From Globodera rostochiensis (lineage: Eukaryota; Nematoda; Chromadorea; Rhabditida; Heteroderidae): a stretch of DNA of 64,000 bases. The notes beneath the pieces are model-generated. The model was given only the letters and a program-made list of their open reading frames with translations, was not told the DNA's origin and made no database searches. The DNA lies in assembly GCA_018350325.1 (NCBI GenBank), contig JAEVLN010000032.1, positions 248,001 through 312,000 on the forward strand. The letters run 5' to 3'. How positions within the stretch are numbered: position 1 is the first letter of the stretch; every line of letters begins with the position of its first letter. The translations under genes and the position numbers were made by a program. Positions 44,410-56,822 of this stretch are shown piece after piece.

Positions 44410-47400
44410 CGGAAAGAATGTTTTTAATAAAATTGATATAATCAGAGATTTTAATTTTAAAACCAGTTGACTTATTTTTTGGTTGCTTTCATTATTAAGT
44501 ACAAAAAATCTAGCTTCATAATTGAAATTAATAATTTGAATTAATCCCATTTAACATCTATTAAATTATAAAGGCGTAGACAAATAAATCCTTAAAAATT
44601 AAAATTTAAAAAAAATAAAAAGATTGATATATAATTAAACTTATACACTCTTAAAAATCTAACATAAAGCAAAGAAAAAAAAAATTTAGGTAATAAAAGC
44701 AAAACTTACTGGACTCATAAATTTTGACCATCTTCGCAGAATGCCATATATTAACAAAATTCAAGGAATGGTGCTGAAATAAATTTAATTAATTTTGAAA
44801 TCCGCTTTCTAAAAGCATAACTAAAAATTAATATTAGAAAACCTCCGAAAGTATTAAATAAAATTATTAATGTGTAAAGTAAGACAAAATATAATTTACA
44901 AAACCCCTTACTTCAAGCTGAATGAATATTCTTTTAACAAAAGAGTGCGAACGATTAATAAAAAAATGTTCTTACAATAATTCATATTTTAATTAATGAA
45001 ATGTAACAAATTCTAGCTTCAAACATGTGGCTATTAAAGAAAGCAGCTGAATGCGAATGAGCTGGCGTCAGTTGCGGTGATCCACCCAATTTGTATTACA
45101 ACATTCTTTAAAAAAATTTAAACAGAAACAATAAATTTTACCGTTTAGTAGCCGTTCTTGTGAAGAGGCCATAATTAATCTCAACAATATATGCTAAATA
45201 AATGTAGCTGAACGAGCGGGTTTAAACGGCCAAAAAATATTTTAAAAAAGTTGAATAATAATAAATAAGAAAATAAATTAATAACGAAAAGCTTTATTTA
45301 TAAAAAAAATAAAAAATTAAATTTTATATTAAAGTTTATATGTTTATTAAACTTAACAAATGCCAAAAAAATGATGGTAATATTTTATGTATTTATAAAC
45401 TTGAAAAATTAATTAGAAAATTAACTAACAATATTTATAGAATTGTGACTAAAAACATCAATGGTCTGCGTGCGTTGTTAAAAAGTTTTCCAAATTGAAT
45501 CATATGTTTAAAAATAAAATAATCTATTTATTTAAAAAAGAATAATAGGATATTAATGAAATAACCAATCAAAAGTGGGTAGTTCGCGGGTCAAACAAGT
45601 TAGCCAACTAACGTTTGGTTAACCCAACAAGTCGTCTCAAATACTAGAAGGGTAATCAAATAAATTATTCAGAAATAAAATAAATAAATGATAATGATAA
45701 TTTAAATAAAATACTTGCCCGACTGTGTACGCAAAATAGTGAGATTTAAAATATAAGTAAATTGTTACTCAATTCTTATTTCTGTCTGAAAACGAAAAAA
45801 CGAAAAACCTTAACAATAAAACTAGCCGAATTATAATAAACAAATGAGGACCTCGAATATTAAAAATGTTATAATTTAAATGTAAAATGTTGTGACAATC
45901 AATAGCAAAACGCTGAGATCACCGGCTACTGATAAATAGGTGAAATATTAATTATAATCATAAAAATTAATTTAAAATCAAAATTTATTTTAAAAAAACA
46001 TTAAAACTGACACCCAATGAAGCGAGGTGTTACCCCCCCCCCCTTCAAAAGAACAAAGAACTTTCGCTTTTAGTAAAATATATTAAATATTGTAAAACTG
46101 GATATTAATGAGATTTGAATTTAACTTATAATTTCGCTTTATACATTATGTTACGACGCCTTACTAGTCAAATTTACTTTAAAAAATTTAAATGAATTAA
46201 CGTAAGCATAAGAAAACTAATGAATTAAAATAAATTCTTATAATTATATTCTTGATAAAAATAGACAAACTTGTTTAACAAAATCCCATTTATGCTTTTA
46301 TGAATGTAAAATAATGTCGTTCATAATTTTTGGAAATAAATTAATTTAAAATTCTATGAGTCGCAGATTCATTAATATCATTTAACTTGGCCTTTTTTAT
46401 TCGATTATAATTTTATAGTAAAATAATGTTTTTTTTACAATTACTAAACTATAAAACAAAATAAAGATATATACCTACTATGTTTATTTAAATTTTGTAA
46501 GTCCTCAAAATGAAAAAAAAATTTAAAAATTGGAAGATTAATATATTTATAAAGTTTTAAAAAATTGACAAATTATAAATACAAAATTTCATTAAAACCC
46601 TATTTAATATTCTTTTAAAAAAATCAAATGCATATCCAAAAAGAAAAAAAGCAATATTAAATTAAATAATATCAAAGTGCTGACTTTGTGGCAAGGCAAG
46701 AATCTTCAGTTATTGAACGAAATTACTCTAAAATCGTGTAGTGTCAAATAGGTCAAAATTTAGGTAAATTTCTAATTCTGGGCCCAACTACAAACTTTAT
46801 TTATTTAATGTTAAAAATAAGAAAATCATAATATTTATATGGTATGTTTGTTTTATTGTTTTTCCGCTTCCGAACATTTATTATGTCACTTTTGTCTTCA
46901 AATATGCCAGTTTACAATATTGACTACGAGCTTCTATGAAAATAGCCACACAATCCTGAGCAGAACAAAGAGCTCTTGATAAACATGAAAATATTAAATT
47001 AGTTTGCGGCAGTATTGGACAATCTGCTAAAAAATAAAAATAAAATATAAATGCTAAAAAAAATAATATTTTTTTTTACTAAATTCCATTGACAAAATGT
47101 TTTTTTCTAAAATAAAACTTGTTTTTTTTCTCAAAGAATTACTTTGATTTCTTGTTGAAATTTTGTGCTTTTTTATTATTTACGTACGATTGTCTAAAAT
47201 CGCATTAATTTTTGAGTAGAAAATTTTTTAATAGACTGCTAAGAAGAAGGTGGTTAATTCTTCACTAAAGGTTTTTAATAATAATGTATTTGTTTATTTT
47301 AGTATACAATCAAATTATAGAATAAAGCACCTTTAAATTTTCAAAATAATTCATTTTTGCGAATAATTTGTATCCTAGTTTTTTGACAAAGGGCGTTTTT

Positions 47401-47755
47401 TAAAATTGTTTGCAATATATTTCGTGCCGTTTCTGAACAATTAGAGTGCATTTTTCAAAAAAAAAAAATTTTGCTAAAATTTGGTTAAATTAATCTCCCA
47501 CAAATTGACATAAATTTTCAAAAATTCATAACTTTCTTCAACCTTAAACTGTTCTCTTGCATTAAAAATAAACAATAGAGAAAAATATGCTTAATTTTTT
47601 GAATACAATATACAGCAATCTATTTGAAAATTTTTCCAATGATTTAAGGTTTTTTAAAATTGCACTTAAAAAATCATAGCAATTTAATTGTTCATACTAC
47701 CCAACCGTAGCGTATTTAATGCTCTACAAACTTTTCTTAGTGAACTCTTTTCTCA
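44410..47755. other. AT-rich host DNA with coding-like islands and a poly-C run
   Basis: Open plus-strand islands lie at 44725-44782, 45038-45121 (KQLNANELASVAVIHPIC), 45200-45240, 45570-45630, 45905-45940, 46665-46751 (LWQGKNLQLLNEITLKSC), 46905-46975 and 47390-47470. A run of 12 C occurs at about 46032-46043. No recognisable gene. Confidence 0.4.
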
Positions 47756-47761
47756 GACTGA

Positions 47762-48442
47762 TCGGATTGGTGCTAGGTCGTTTCGTAAAAATTGCCACCA
47801 TGGGCGTTACGTAAATTTGCCATGTCGTTTCGTAGATCTGCCATTATGGGCGTTTCGTAAATCTGCCACTATTATATTAATATAAAATAGATGTATATAT
47901 TAAGTGCATACACATTTTTTAATTGGACAAAATAAAGGTATTGAACTTAGCCTAAGGACTTTGGATAGACATCTGGCTAAAATGAAACCTCAAAAGCCAG
48001 AAGGAAATCTAGAGAAGAGACGCATTGATTGCGATAATATTTTTTGCAGCTGACTTCATGAATTTAATCACTGTTTTATAATAAAAGTCTGTTAGTCAAT
48101 TAAATTAACATGAATTTATCGTTTAAGTTTTTTATGTTGGTCAGTTCGAATTTTTGGAGAGCAATTCAAAGGGAAGGCAAATTGAATAGAAAGTATAATG
48201 GAAAATTTACTACCTACATCATTTCAGAATTATATTTTTAGATATTTGTTAATAAAATTTTAATTCCTTTTGTTCGATAAAAATGTTTATATATTTATAT
48301 ATATAATATTGGCGAATTTACGAAACGCCAATAGTGGCAGTTTTTACGAAACGCCCTGGCGAATTTACGAAACGCCCCTTGATGGCGAATTTACGAAACG
48401 CCCATGGTGGCAGTTTTTACGAAACGATCCAGCACGGGTCGG
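47762..48442. mobile_element. Foldback-type MITE with multi-unit inverted arms
   Basis: The left arm (47762-47875) and right arm (48308-48442) are imperfect reverse complements made of repeats of GGGCGTTTCGTAAATTCGCCA, with CAGTTTTTACGAAACG variants. I could not identify a target duplication, so the ends are approximate. The core contains an ORF remnant. Confidence 0.75.
47904..48053 (+). pseudogene. HTH-like remnant inside the foldback element
   Basis: The frame is open for 49 codons to TGA at 48051-48053. It contains GIELSLRTLDRHLAKMKP, which resembles the SLRTLxRxL helix-turn-helix found at the start of some integrase-like transposase proteins. It may show that the MITE derives from a coding transposon. 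No catalytic domain is present. Confidence 0.4.
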
Positions 48443-48735
48443 ATTAAGTGGAAATTTTTTGATATCAGGGCAAGCATTTTTATTTAAATAACAGACTTAT
48501 AAAATATTATCTCAATAAAATCACAAATTAATGTTTTTAGTAATGAAAATTTTTACATTAATTGCAAACTCAAATAAATCGAGGCTAAAAACTTAAAACT
48601 ATATAATTTTTTAAATTATTGTTGATCGTCATTGATTTTAAAGAATTAATAAATGTGCTCTTATTTTAAAATTCTACAATAATTAAATTTAAAAGTGTAA
48701 GTTATACAATGATTAATTTAGAAAAATAGTTGTAA

Positions 48736-48924
48736 ATATTTATTTTTAATAATAAAGAATATTTAATCAGAAGTTACCAATCCTTCTCTCAACTTAAAAC
48801 CACACAATTATATTCGTTCCGTATTGAGATTGAGAAAGAGGGTCAGAAGGTCATCCTGATGAATTACGAGAAGATTTACGAGGCGTGGATAGATCGGATT
48901 CACGTATACTTGGACCACTATTAA
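48736..48924 (+). CDS. Candidate terminal exon, product unrecognised
   Basis: The frame is open for 62 codons and ends with TAA at 48922-48924. The second half (FRIEIEKEGQKVILMNYEKI then YEAWIDRIHVYLDHY) is convincingly coding and uses GC-ending codons, unlike its surroundings. No clear acceptor upstream. It could be the 3' end of a host gene or of a lost mobile element. Confidence 0.45.
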   Translation: MFIFNNKEYLIRSYQSFSQLKTTQLYSFRIEIEKEGQKVILMNYEKIYEAWIDRIHVYLDHY

Positions 48925-48929
48925 GGTTA

Positions 48930-50160
48930 AAAAAATTTTTAACATTAACTATATATTTCACAAAAAATAAACTATAAAGCTTGAAGAAATTAGTAATATG
49001 TTAATTTGAATAAAGAATCGAACGAAAAAAAATAAAAAACAGTGTTATGGACTGAAAAGTAAGCCAACAAATAGTACAGATTTCTGAATTAATAATGCTT
49101 GTAAAATATTTACCTGTCAAATAACTCAATATTAACACGGTCCAGCCTGAATTCTCAAAAAATAAATATTGTAAATAATATGGAAAGCAAAATTTATAAT
49201 AAAAATAAATAAAGAATGGAAATTGAATGCATAAAATGTATCAAAATGAATGTGAAAGGCAATAAGATGAGGAATAAATTAAGGTAATAAAATGAACAGA
49301 ATAAAAAAACGATAAACAAAGCTTTTTAATTTAAAATAAAGCAAAAAGCAAAAGATTTTATTCCTATAAAATATTAATTAGAAAGAATATACTTTTTGTG
49401 AAAAAAATCGAATTTTTTTTTTAAATTCAAAAAAAGTACCGTAATTTTAAAATTTTGTTCTGAAATTCAAAAATCGGCAAAATCCATCAAAATTTTACAC
49501 AATTTTCTTAGCAATAAAAAAGTTTTGGCATTGAATTTTTATATTTACACTCCTAAAAAAATTCCTGATTTTTCAGCTTTATTCCCGAATTTTGGGTTTA
49601 ACAGGTGGCTACCCTGATTTAATATTTTTCATAGATTTATGTTGACTGGTCAGAAAAATGCTTTCAAAAAACTTTTATTAAAAAATTTTAAGAAAATCGG
49701 AAATTTGGGCATTTTATTATGTTTTCTAAAATTTTAAGGTTTTGTACAAAATTTGGGTTTTGTCAACCCAAAAAATACCAAAACCAAAAGAACCTCAAAA
49801 ATATGGTTTTGTTCAAATTGACCAAAACCCAAAAGAAACCAAAACCAAAAGAATCCCAAAAAATTTGTACTGTTTGTGCTGAGTTTCCGGTCTCTATTAA
49901 TAACATTGTTCTCAAAATGAATAAATTAATAGAAAATTAATCAAAAAGAAACAAATCGAAAGCAAATTCCAATGAACATTAGTTCGAAAACAGAACAATT
50001 TTTTGGAAAAGAGTTGGGCTAACGTCAAAAAATCTGAAATATTCCGACAGGAAGCACTTTTGCCGACATTATCAACAAAAAAAAACTAGCAATCAAATTT
50101 TCTTCAATTTTAGTTCTCGGCATTTTCATCTTTTGGCATTTTCCACCCTTCGAACTTTGA
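48930..50160. other. AT-rich DNA, no gene seen
   Basis: Contains a short A-rich direct repeat around ACCAAAACCAAAAGAA at 49760-49860. The ORF over it (49719-49940) is low-complexity and not convincing. Confidence 0.4.
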
Positions 50161-50164
50161 AGAA

Positions 50165-50515
50165 AGAAAGCTATCACTATTTCCCTTCCTTTGTTTTCTT
50201 ACTGTCTCTATTTTCTCTGTTCAATTTCACTCCCTCCTTTCTTTTGCCACTTCTTCCCTCACTCTTTTCTTCTTTCATATTTCTCTCATTCCAACGCCAA
50301 TGGACATTACGCAGCAAATAGCCAGCGAGTGGCTGACGCTCAGCGACGCTTACGCCGCAGCCTTTGCGCTTTTTCTCTCTAACTGTCGCCTTTTCTCTCC
50401 CTCCGCATGCTCTTCTCTCTCTTTCTCGCTTCTCTCTCCGCCCACCTTCTCGTGCCTCTTTTCTTTGCTTCTTCTCTTGCCCATACAACTCTGCGTCTCT
50501 TCCTTCCCATTTCTC
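50165..50515. repeat. Long pyrimidine-rich (CT) tract interrupted by a GC-rich core
   Basis: The plus strand is dominated by C and T with CTCTTTCTC-type runs. A mixed segment at about 50296-50372 (CAGCGAGTGGCTGACGCTCAGCGA) interrupts it. Translations in all frames are low-complexity. It could form triplex DNA or act as a promoter-proximal element. Confidence 0.6.
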
Positions 50516-50885
50516 AAAACAGTTTACTAGTATTGTTTAATGAATTATAATTTTTAAATTGCATTATTGTTAGCTTTACCAAAATCAAAATACTCTAACC
50601 GTGTCAAGATGATTTAATTAATCAAGTTGTAATTATTTTATTTATTATTCGTAATACAGAATTGTATCTGAATAAAATGTTCCGCACGGGTTTATTTGAA
50701 GTTTAGTATGTCACAGTTCTTGTTATGTCAAAGAGCGTTAGTGTGCTTTTGTTAAAGCATTTTTTTAAAATTTATTTTATTTTTCTATATAATTATTTAC
50801 ACTTTATCTGTTATAGTAAAAACAAACTAGTATCAATAATATTCTTATGATTATTTTATATTTGATTTAAATTGAATTTTAGTAT

Positions 50886-50987
50886 TCAATCAACACTCAA
50901 AATATTTATTTCATCCATGGCACGTCCCATTTCCTTATCGAAATCTTCGAAGATTAAATTCTCGTTGCACATTTCGACTGGCAACCA
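50886..50987 (-). CDS. Candidate coding island, minus strand
   Basis: 33 open codons ending in TGA (plus 50886-50888), with content such as MCNENLIFEDFDKEMGRAMD. A second minus-strand island with similar composition (ITLGENHQTRACYG) lies upstream on that strand... at plus coordinates 51158-51241, so the two may be exons of one gene. Product unrecognised. Confidence 0.35.
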   Translation of the reverse strand, partial: WLPVEMCNENLIFEDFDKEMGRAMDEINILSVD

Positions 50988-52058
50988 TTAAATTAGATTA
51001 TGAATAAATTTGGTTACATTCACTTTTGAGTCATAATTTTATTTTTAAATTAGCTGATTTAATTTTTATTAATATTCCTCATTTTGTTAATGCTAATGTC
51101 AATAAGAAAGAAGTATATTTAAACATTTTCTTATTACTGAAAATTCGCGTGAAAGAATTAACTAATTAATGCCATTGTAAATCCATAACATGCTCTTGTC
51201 TGGTGATTTTCTCCCAGGGTGATGATTTCGAATTTAATTAAAATATTTTGGATTTAAAATAAGAAAATTTTATATCTTTATATTGGGTTTTGAATTTAAA
51301 ATAAATTTCAATCAAATATTTAAATCATAATGCAATATTTTAAATAATTGGTTTATAAATCAGCTTCAACTATTTTTTCTTTTTCATTACTGATTACTTA
51401 CCTTCATATTGTATGCTCATTATCAATTACTTAGCATTTACATAATTAGAAAATAAAAATAATTTTACAAAAGAACGCAATTCGATAATCATATATTTTT
51501 TTTATACAATTTATTTGAGTTTAATTATTCTCATTTGCAGAAATTTTTGTTATCATTTAACAATTAATTAAAAATGGAATGGAGAAAAAATTAACAATTA
51601 CTTTATAAAATGTAGAATTTTTAATTTTTGCACTGCTTTAATTTATTTTAAAATAAGAACTTTCATTTATTTGACCAATCAATTTTTTTGTACGCTCCAA
51701 AATTTTATTAAATTTTAAATTAATTATTTTTAGGAAATTTATGCCAAGTTCGCGCTGATAGTGAATTCAAGTTATCTATAACTATTATCGATTCTCAAAA
51801 AATAAAATTTTCCTTTTAACAATTTTTGTATTTTAGTTTGAAACAATTTAAAACATTTTGTATTATTTAGATTATTTTAAAATTTTTACAAAACTGTATT
51901 TCAGATCGTTTGATATCAATTTATTAATTATTTAAATATAAATTCCAATACATTAAAAAGTGTTATTTGGCTTTTAATGAAATTATTTATATTGCGCCCT
52001 GTTTAATAAATAAATATAATTTTGTCAAATTATTCGATGTTTATCACCAACTGCCGGC

Positions 52059-52235
52059 ATGAACATGATTCCTCCATTGAATTTATTGACGTTCTCTTTT
52101 GCTTACGGTTTTGAAAATTTTAGGGACTACGCCTTTGAATCAATGCATCATTTTGACTTCAAGCGCCACTTCGAACAGAATTTGGTTGCGCCAAAAGTAT
52201 ACGGCCTTCTGATTCTGCAGTTGTCTTTACTGTAA
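52059..52235 (+). CDS. Small ORF of 58 codons, unrecognised
   Basis: ATG at 52059, TAA at 52233-52235, protein-like throughout (FAYGFENFRDYAFESMHHFD, then RHFEQNLVAPKVYG). The frame extends open upstream, so it may be a terminal exon. No family recognised. Confidence 0.4.
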   Translation: MNMIPPLNLLTFSFAYGFENFRDYAFESMHHFDFKRHFEQNLVAPKVYGLLILQLSLL

Positions 52236-53352
52236 TATATAATATTATTTTATATTTGGTAATTTACTATGGTTTGTTTTGCTTTTTTGGATATTTTTTC
52301 TTCTATTTGTAGTTTAATTTTAATGCTAGATGACAATATACAGCAACTAATTAATATTTTAAGTTTTATGGCTAAGGTGTAGATGGGTAATAGCCGAATC
52401 CAGCATCCATGAAAGCACGTCATTTAATTGGTAGTTTTATACTTGGGATAAAATAAATTTTTCTATAATTCATTATCATGCAATTCAGTTTTTTTTAGTG
52501 ATGAGTTTTTATATTAGTTTGGTTTTATTTGTTAAGTTTTTTACTATTTCTTATAGAAGAAAAGTTTTTAGTTTTTTAAATTACTATTTGGACGAATTAG
52601 CTCACCAATTATTGTTTATTTGTTACTTAATTGCGATCTAATTCTTTTTAAATTGTATTATCTTTTTGCGTTATATTATAATTTATAAAATAAAATTGTT
52701 TATCCGACGTCTTCAAAAATGATAAGAACTTTGAAGTTTGAGCAAATAAATACACAAATACATTCAATTTAATTTAATAATTTTTTGCTGTTTTGAAACT
52801 TTTAATTTTGTTTGGGACCTTTGTAAAAATGCGCGAAATTTTCGCGCACTGAGCGTTACATGGCTTGAATCGTAGTTTTTTCATAATATAAAATGCCAAG
52901 TGCAGAATTTTTTTTTTTGCATTAATTATAAAAAGCAACCAACCTTCATTGACTGTACACCATAATAATCATTTTTAATTTATTATAAAAATAAACTTTT
53001 AATCATAAAGACTTTTATTCAAATTGCATCAATTGAACAATTTCACAATAAATAAAATTAGCTAAAATAAACAGTCAACGAACCATTTTTATTCATAATG
53101 GTAAATAAGTTAAAATATAAATGAAATAAAAATTACAAATTTTAATCAACAGCCGTGGTAAGTTTTTTTTAGTAGAAAGGAGATTATTGAATTCTAAATA
53201 TTCAAAATTTGAAACCAAAATGTAAATATGTACAAACAAACAAAAAACAAGTGACAATCAGCTGGATAAAGTCTATAATTAATTTTATAAAATAATCCGC
53301 GCCGATATATTTAAACTTTAATTTAAACAAATTTTACATATTCAATAAATAA

Positions 53353-53521
53353 GCAAGCGCAAATATTCCGATCCCGGGGCAATACCATAGCATTGTGTGG
53401 ATGGGACAAGAGCAGTGCCCTTCAGAAAGCAGTCCTCAACCGCTACCATTTCATGGCTTGTAAGAACATTTTTGTTGAAAATTAAACCATTTCAATTTCA
53501 GGCTGGCAATGGATGTGATGA
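53353..53521 (+). CDS. Two candidate exons joined by a 42-nt canonical intron
   Basis: Exon one (to 53459) is open with content such as IPGQYHSIVWMGQEQCPSES. A GTAAGA donor, a T-rich 42-nt intron and a TTTCAG acceptor follow, then a 20-nt exon (53502-53521) ahead of GTAAAG. The frame continues across the junction. Intron size matches that of the polymerase introns in the Polinton. Product unrecognised. Confidence 0.45.
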
Positions 53522-53587
53522 GTAAAGTAAATTTGTAATATTTAATTTTTTCAATTTTATTTATAAAATTTACATTACTTTAAGAAT

Positions 53588-53788
53588 ATGAGTCATTACT
53601 TACGCTTTGTTAGTTTGTTATATTTAAATTTAATTGTTATTGTATTTATGAAGCCGTTACAATTTTGGCTTTTTCTTTATAAGTTAACAGACGTAGCGCT
53701 TGCATATATATTCAACTTTTTTCAGCTAATTGCTGTGTTGGCAACCCGGTCTGCGACAGCTCGATTTAGAGAGCCCTTTTATATTTAA
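53588..53788 (+). CDS. ORF of 66 codons, hydrophobic, unrecognised
   Basis: ATG-to-stop ORF. The first two thirds are hydrophobic and AT-rich, and the last third (AVLATRSATARFREPF) is GC-richer and more protein-like. It may be an exon with read-through from the intron upstream. Confidence 0.3.
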   Translation: MSHYLRFVSLLYLNLIVIVFMKPLQFWLFLYKLTDVALAYIFNFFQLIAVLATRSATARFREPFYI

Positions 53789-53799
53789 CAAATTTTATT

Positions 53800-54435
53800 A
53801 ATAAAAATAATTGTTATTGATGAATTTTTAACTTTTGACTTATAAAACTTTCTTTAAAAAAACTTTAATAAATTATTAAACGGAGTAAATTTGCAATAAA
53901 ATTTCTATTTTAGGATTTACGTTCAAGCGGTTTATGTTTTTATAAAAGTAGTGATTTTTTTATTTGCATTTACAAAGAAAATAAATGTTGCAAATGATTT
54001 TAAAATATTTTTATAAAATAAATAAAATATTCGGTTAATAGAGAGATTTTATGTATTAGATTAATTTAGAATTATAAACTTATAATTTTCAAACTTGTTC
54101 GTCAAAATTCAAAGAGAGTCTCATTTTACAAGAAGCTTGTGAATCTAAATATATAAAACTTTAATAACACATCTTTATTTAATAATTTTAAGTAACAAAT
54201 TATTGTTGAGAATTCATTACAGAATTAAAACTCGCATCGAATATCAAAACATGAAAAACGGCTTCACTCACAAAAATAAATTTAAAATGAACAGTTGGCG
54301 TAAACTTTAAGCTGTTCTAAGAAATCAAACGGGTTAAAACCTCACTTAAAATAGGCAAATTTTTAAAAATAACGTAAAAAAGTTCAAACTCTCGAGCTTG
54401 GTAACAATGTTTAAACCATAAATATTTGCACACTT
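53800..54435. other. AT-rich DNA with one island
   Basis: An open plus-strand island at about 54222-54312 (IEYQNMKNGFTHKNKFKMNS) is the only coding-like segment. Confidence 0.35.
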
Positions 54436-54439
54436 TTGA

Positions 54440-54538
54440 CAAACAATTAGGCCAAAGAAAGCCGTCTCTACACATATACTAACCGCAAGAGTTAGCACAT
54501 ATGTAGAGTGCGATGTGCACTGGAAGTGCGGCGTTTAA
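54440..54538 (+). CDS. Candidate exon, unrecognised
   Basis: Open for 32 codons to TAA at 54536-54538, with protein-like content (VSTHILTARVSTYVECDVHW). Flanks are AT-rich. No ATG start. Confidence 0.35.
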   Translation, partial: QTIRPKKAVSTHILTARVSTYVECDVHWKCGV

Positions 54539-54594
54539 TGTGAATAATTATTTTCACAAAAAACGGCTGGCAGCAATTGCCAATCAATAAATAG

Positions 54595-54837
54595 CCTCCC
54601 CCAACCCTCCCCCCCCCCTTTCCGAACAACGTTCCCCAGCAGGTAGATGCAAATGGCGAGCTCTTATTTTTCGATTTTTGTAATGTATTATTTTATGCTT
54701 TAAAGAAAATCAAATGTTATTTAAACTTTTTTAAAGTGTTGATTTTTTCTTACAAAGAAATGAATTGCAGTCGAACTCTTACAGACCCGATAAATTATTC
54801 GACCAAAACTATGAAATACAATATCATCAATGAATAA
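54595..54837 (+). CDS. Open frame of 80 codons, unrecognised
   Basis: It begins after a TAG within a poly-C tract (54608-54618) and runs to TAA at 54835-54837. It includes FPNNVPQQVDANGELLFFDF and MNCSRTLTDPINYSTKT separated by a Lys/Phe-rich AT stretch that may be an unspliced intron. No ATG at the start. Confidence 0.35.
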   Translation, partial: PPPTLPPPFPNNVPQQVDANGELLFFDFCNVLFYALKKIKCYLNFFKVLIFSYKEMNCSRTLTDPINYSTKTMKYNIINE

Positions 54838-54839
54838 TT

Positions 54840-56822
54840 CGCTTCTGAAGATATCGCTAGACCATCTCAAAAAAATAATCAAGAGGCAATGCTCAGAAAG
54901 GCATTATAAATGAGTTATTCTATGTTATTTTTTACATATTATTCATACAAAAAAAAACAATTTAATATTGAAAATATTTCAAAAAATAAATTAAATTTTC
55001 ACTGTTTTTATTGATAAAAAATTTAACAATAAATATGCATTAATTGTTGTTTAAAAATTGTCTACTTTTAACTTTTTCACAAACTGAAAACGTAAAACTT
55101 GATTTATTTCAGCAGGCTAAGATTTACTTTGATTAACACTTTAATGATATAAATAACAACTTAGTTCAATCAATTTAATGATTATTTAAAAAAAACAAAT
55201 TTCCTAATTCAACATGTGCGCATTTCCTTTCCGCGCTTGCCACATGAAGCATTGAAAAAAATAAAAATAACTGGTTGAGGACTATTATGTAAAAAATTAA
55301 TGATGCCTTTCAAAAAAGAAGAAAGATGCGAAAAACCTCTACATAATAAAAGCTACTAGCCGTCTATTTAGGATAATATTCTTAAATACTTTTGATGTTT
55401 GACAAAAAATAAATAAAAATACTCGGGATCTGTTTTTTACATTGAAGTCACATCACAATAATTTGATATTATTTTTATATATTTATTATTAATTGGGTTA
55501 TCGAACTTCTGCAATCATTAAAAATGTTAAATGATTACAAAGACAACAAATGAATAAAATGCTTAATGATAAGTACAAAAATTGAAAATCAATAAAATTT
55601 AAACAATTAAAAAAAATAATGGCGCGTCCTGCTCCAGTCCTGAGGGGCTCCGGCACATATCTTGTGTCATCAGTCATGAAAAGCTGATATCTCATACAAT
55701 TGAATATGGCTTTAGTTATTAAATTATAAAAGAAAACTATAAAATAATATTTATAACAAAAATAAAAGCAATTCAACTGCAAAAAAAATTATAATTCTGG
55801 GCATTAAAATAACTTTATTTGCAATGATTTATAAATCTAAAAAGTGATTTTAAATAAGATTTGGTAAAAACAATCACAACACTACAAAGTAAAATTTTAT
55901 TTTTATTTTGTTATAAGTTCTAAGTAAATTTTAATATATAGGCGAATTACTCGGCAACCCTTAAATGGAAACACGCACCCAAGATCGATATAATCATAAT
56001 CATTCATTCATGAAAATTAAATTAATAAATCATAATTAATAAAAAATCAAGAGATAAATAATTTAGCAAATATTAAAATTAAAATATTTTTAAAATAAAG
56101 TTAATTAAATATCAATTCTTAAAATTCTAATCAACTACTAATAAATACACATTTAATAAATTAATTTGGTGTGCTGGCGGTGTGTGTTCCTTGCGTCAAA
56201 CTTCGTAAAATTTTTGGAGAACACAATATAAATGTGTGATTTAAATGAAAGAAATATTAATTAATACTTCAAATAATAAATTAACTATAAAAAAAACATA
56301 TCTATAAAATTATTAACTGCTGCAATAATTCTATCACATGTTGAAATGCTCTAATATTGCTTAAATAATTTTATTTGAAAATAATCCAAGAAAAGTGCAT
56401 TTGGAGACAGACGATGGGAAATAGAATGTTCACCTTCGTCGACAACACAACAATCGAGTGGGAGTTTGAAAGTCATTTCTAAATAAAATTACTTATCGCT
56501 TCTTTTTTTGAGAGAAATTATGGGTGTACCTTAATTTCTAAAAGGGAAAAATTAATTGATTAAAAAAAATAAAGAAAAGAAATTTATAATACATGATTTT
56601 GATTAATATTCACAAATTCGAATGTTTCAAAGAATGCAAATTTACATGATTAATTATGCAAAAGTTAGTATAAACAAAAAATAGACATCGAGTTGTGGGT
56701 GACTTGTATTCAATTAGCGTACCGTCAAAATCACAATCGCGACGCAAAAAAGCAGGAATCATTTTTGTCATACTAGAAGTGTTACACGACGAATCCCGCC
56801 CCAAATTCGCCCCGAATCCCTT
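54840..56822. other. AT-rich DNA with several coding-like islands before the gap
   Basis: Open plus-strand islands lie at about 55210-55260, 55621-55689 (also open antisense), 55942-56013 (after a TATATAG acceptor), 56165-56239, 56387-56482 (with an ATG at 56414, content MGNRMFTFVDNTTIEWEFES) and 56674-56822. The last runs into the assembly gap (SVPSKSQSRRKKAGIIFVIL). None recognised. Confidence 0.4.

Larger units (their letters stand above)
50530..53330. other. AT-rich DNA, T-rich on the plus strand, with islands on both strands
   Basis: Minus-strand open islands lie at 50886-50987 and 51158-51241, and a plus-strand ORF at 52059-52235. A near-palindrome TGCGCGAAATTTTCGCGCA occurs at about 52829-52847. 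Nothing further identified. Confidence 0.4.

Noticed and set aside
50177..50530. ORFs on both strands of the CT-rich tract
   Set aside because: Low-complexity translations caused by biased composition.
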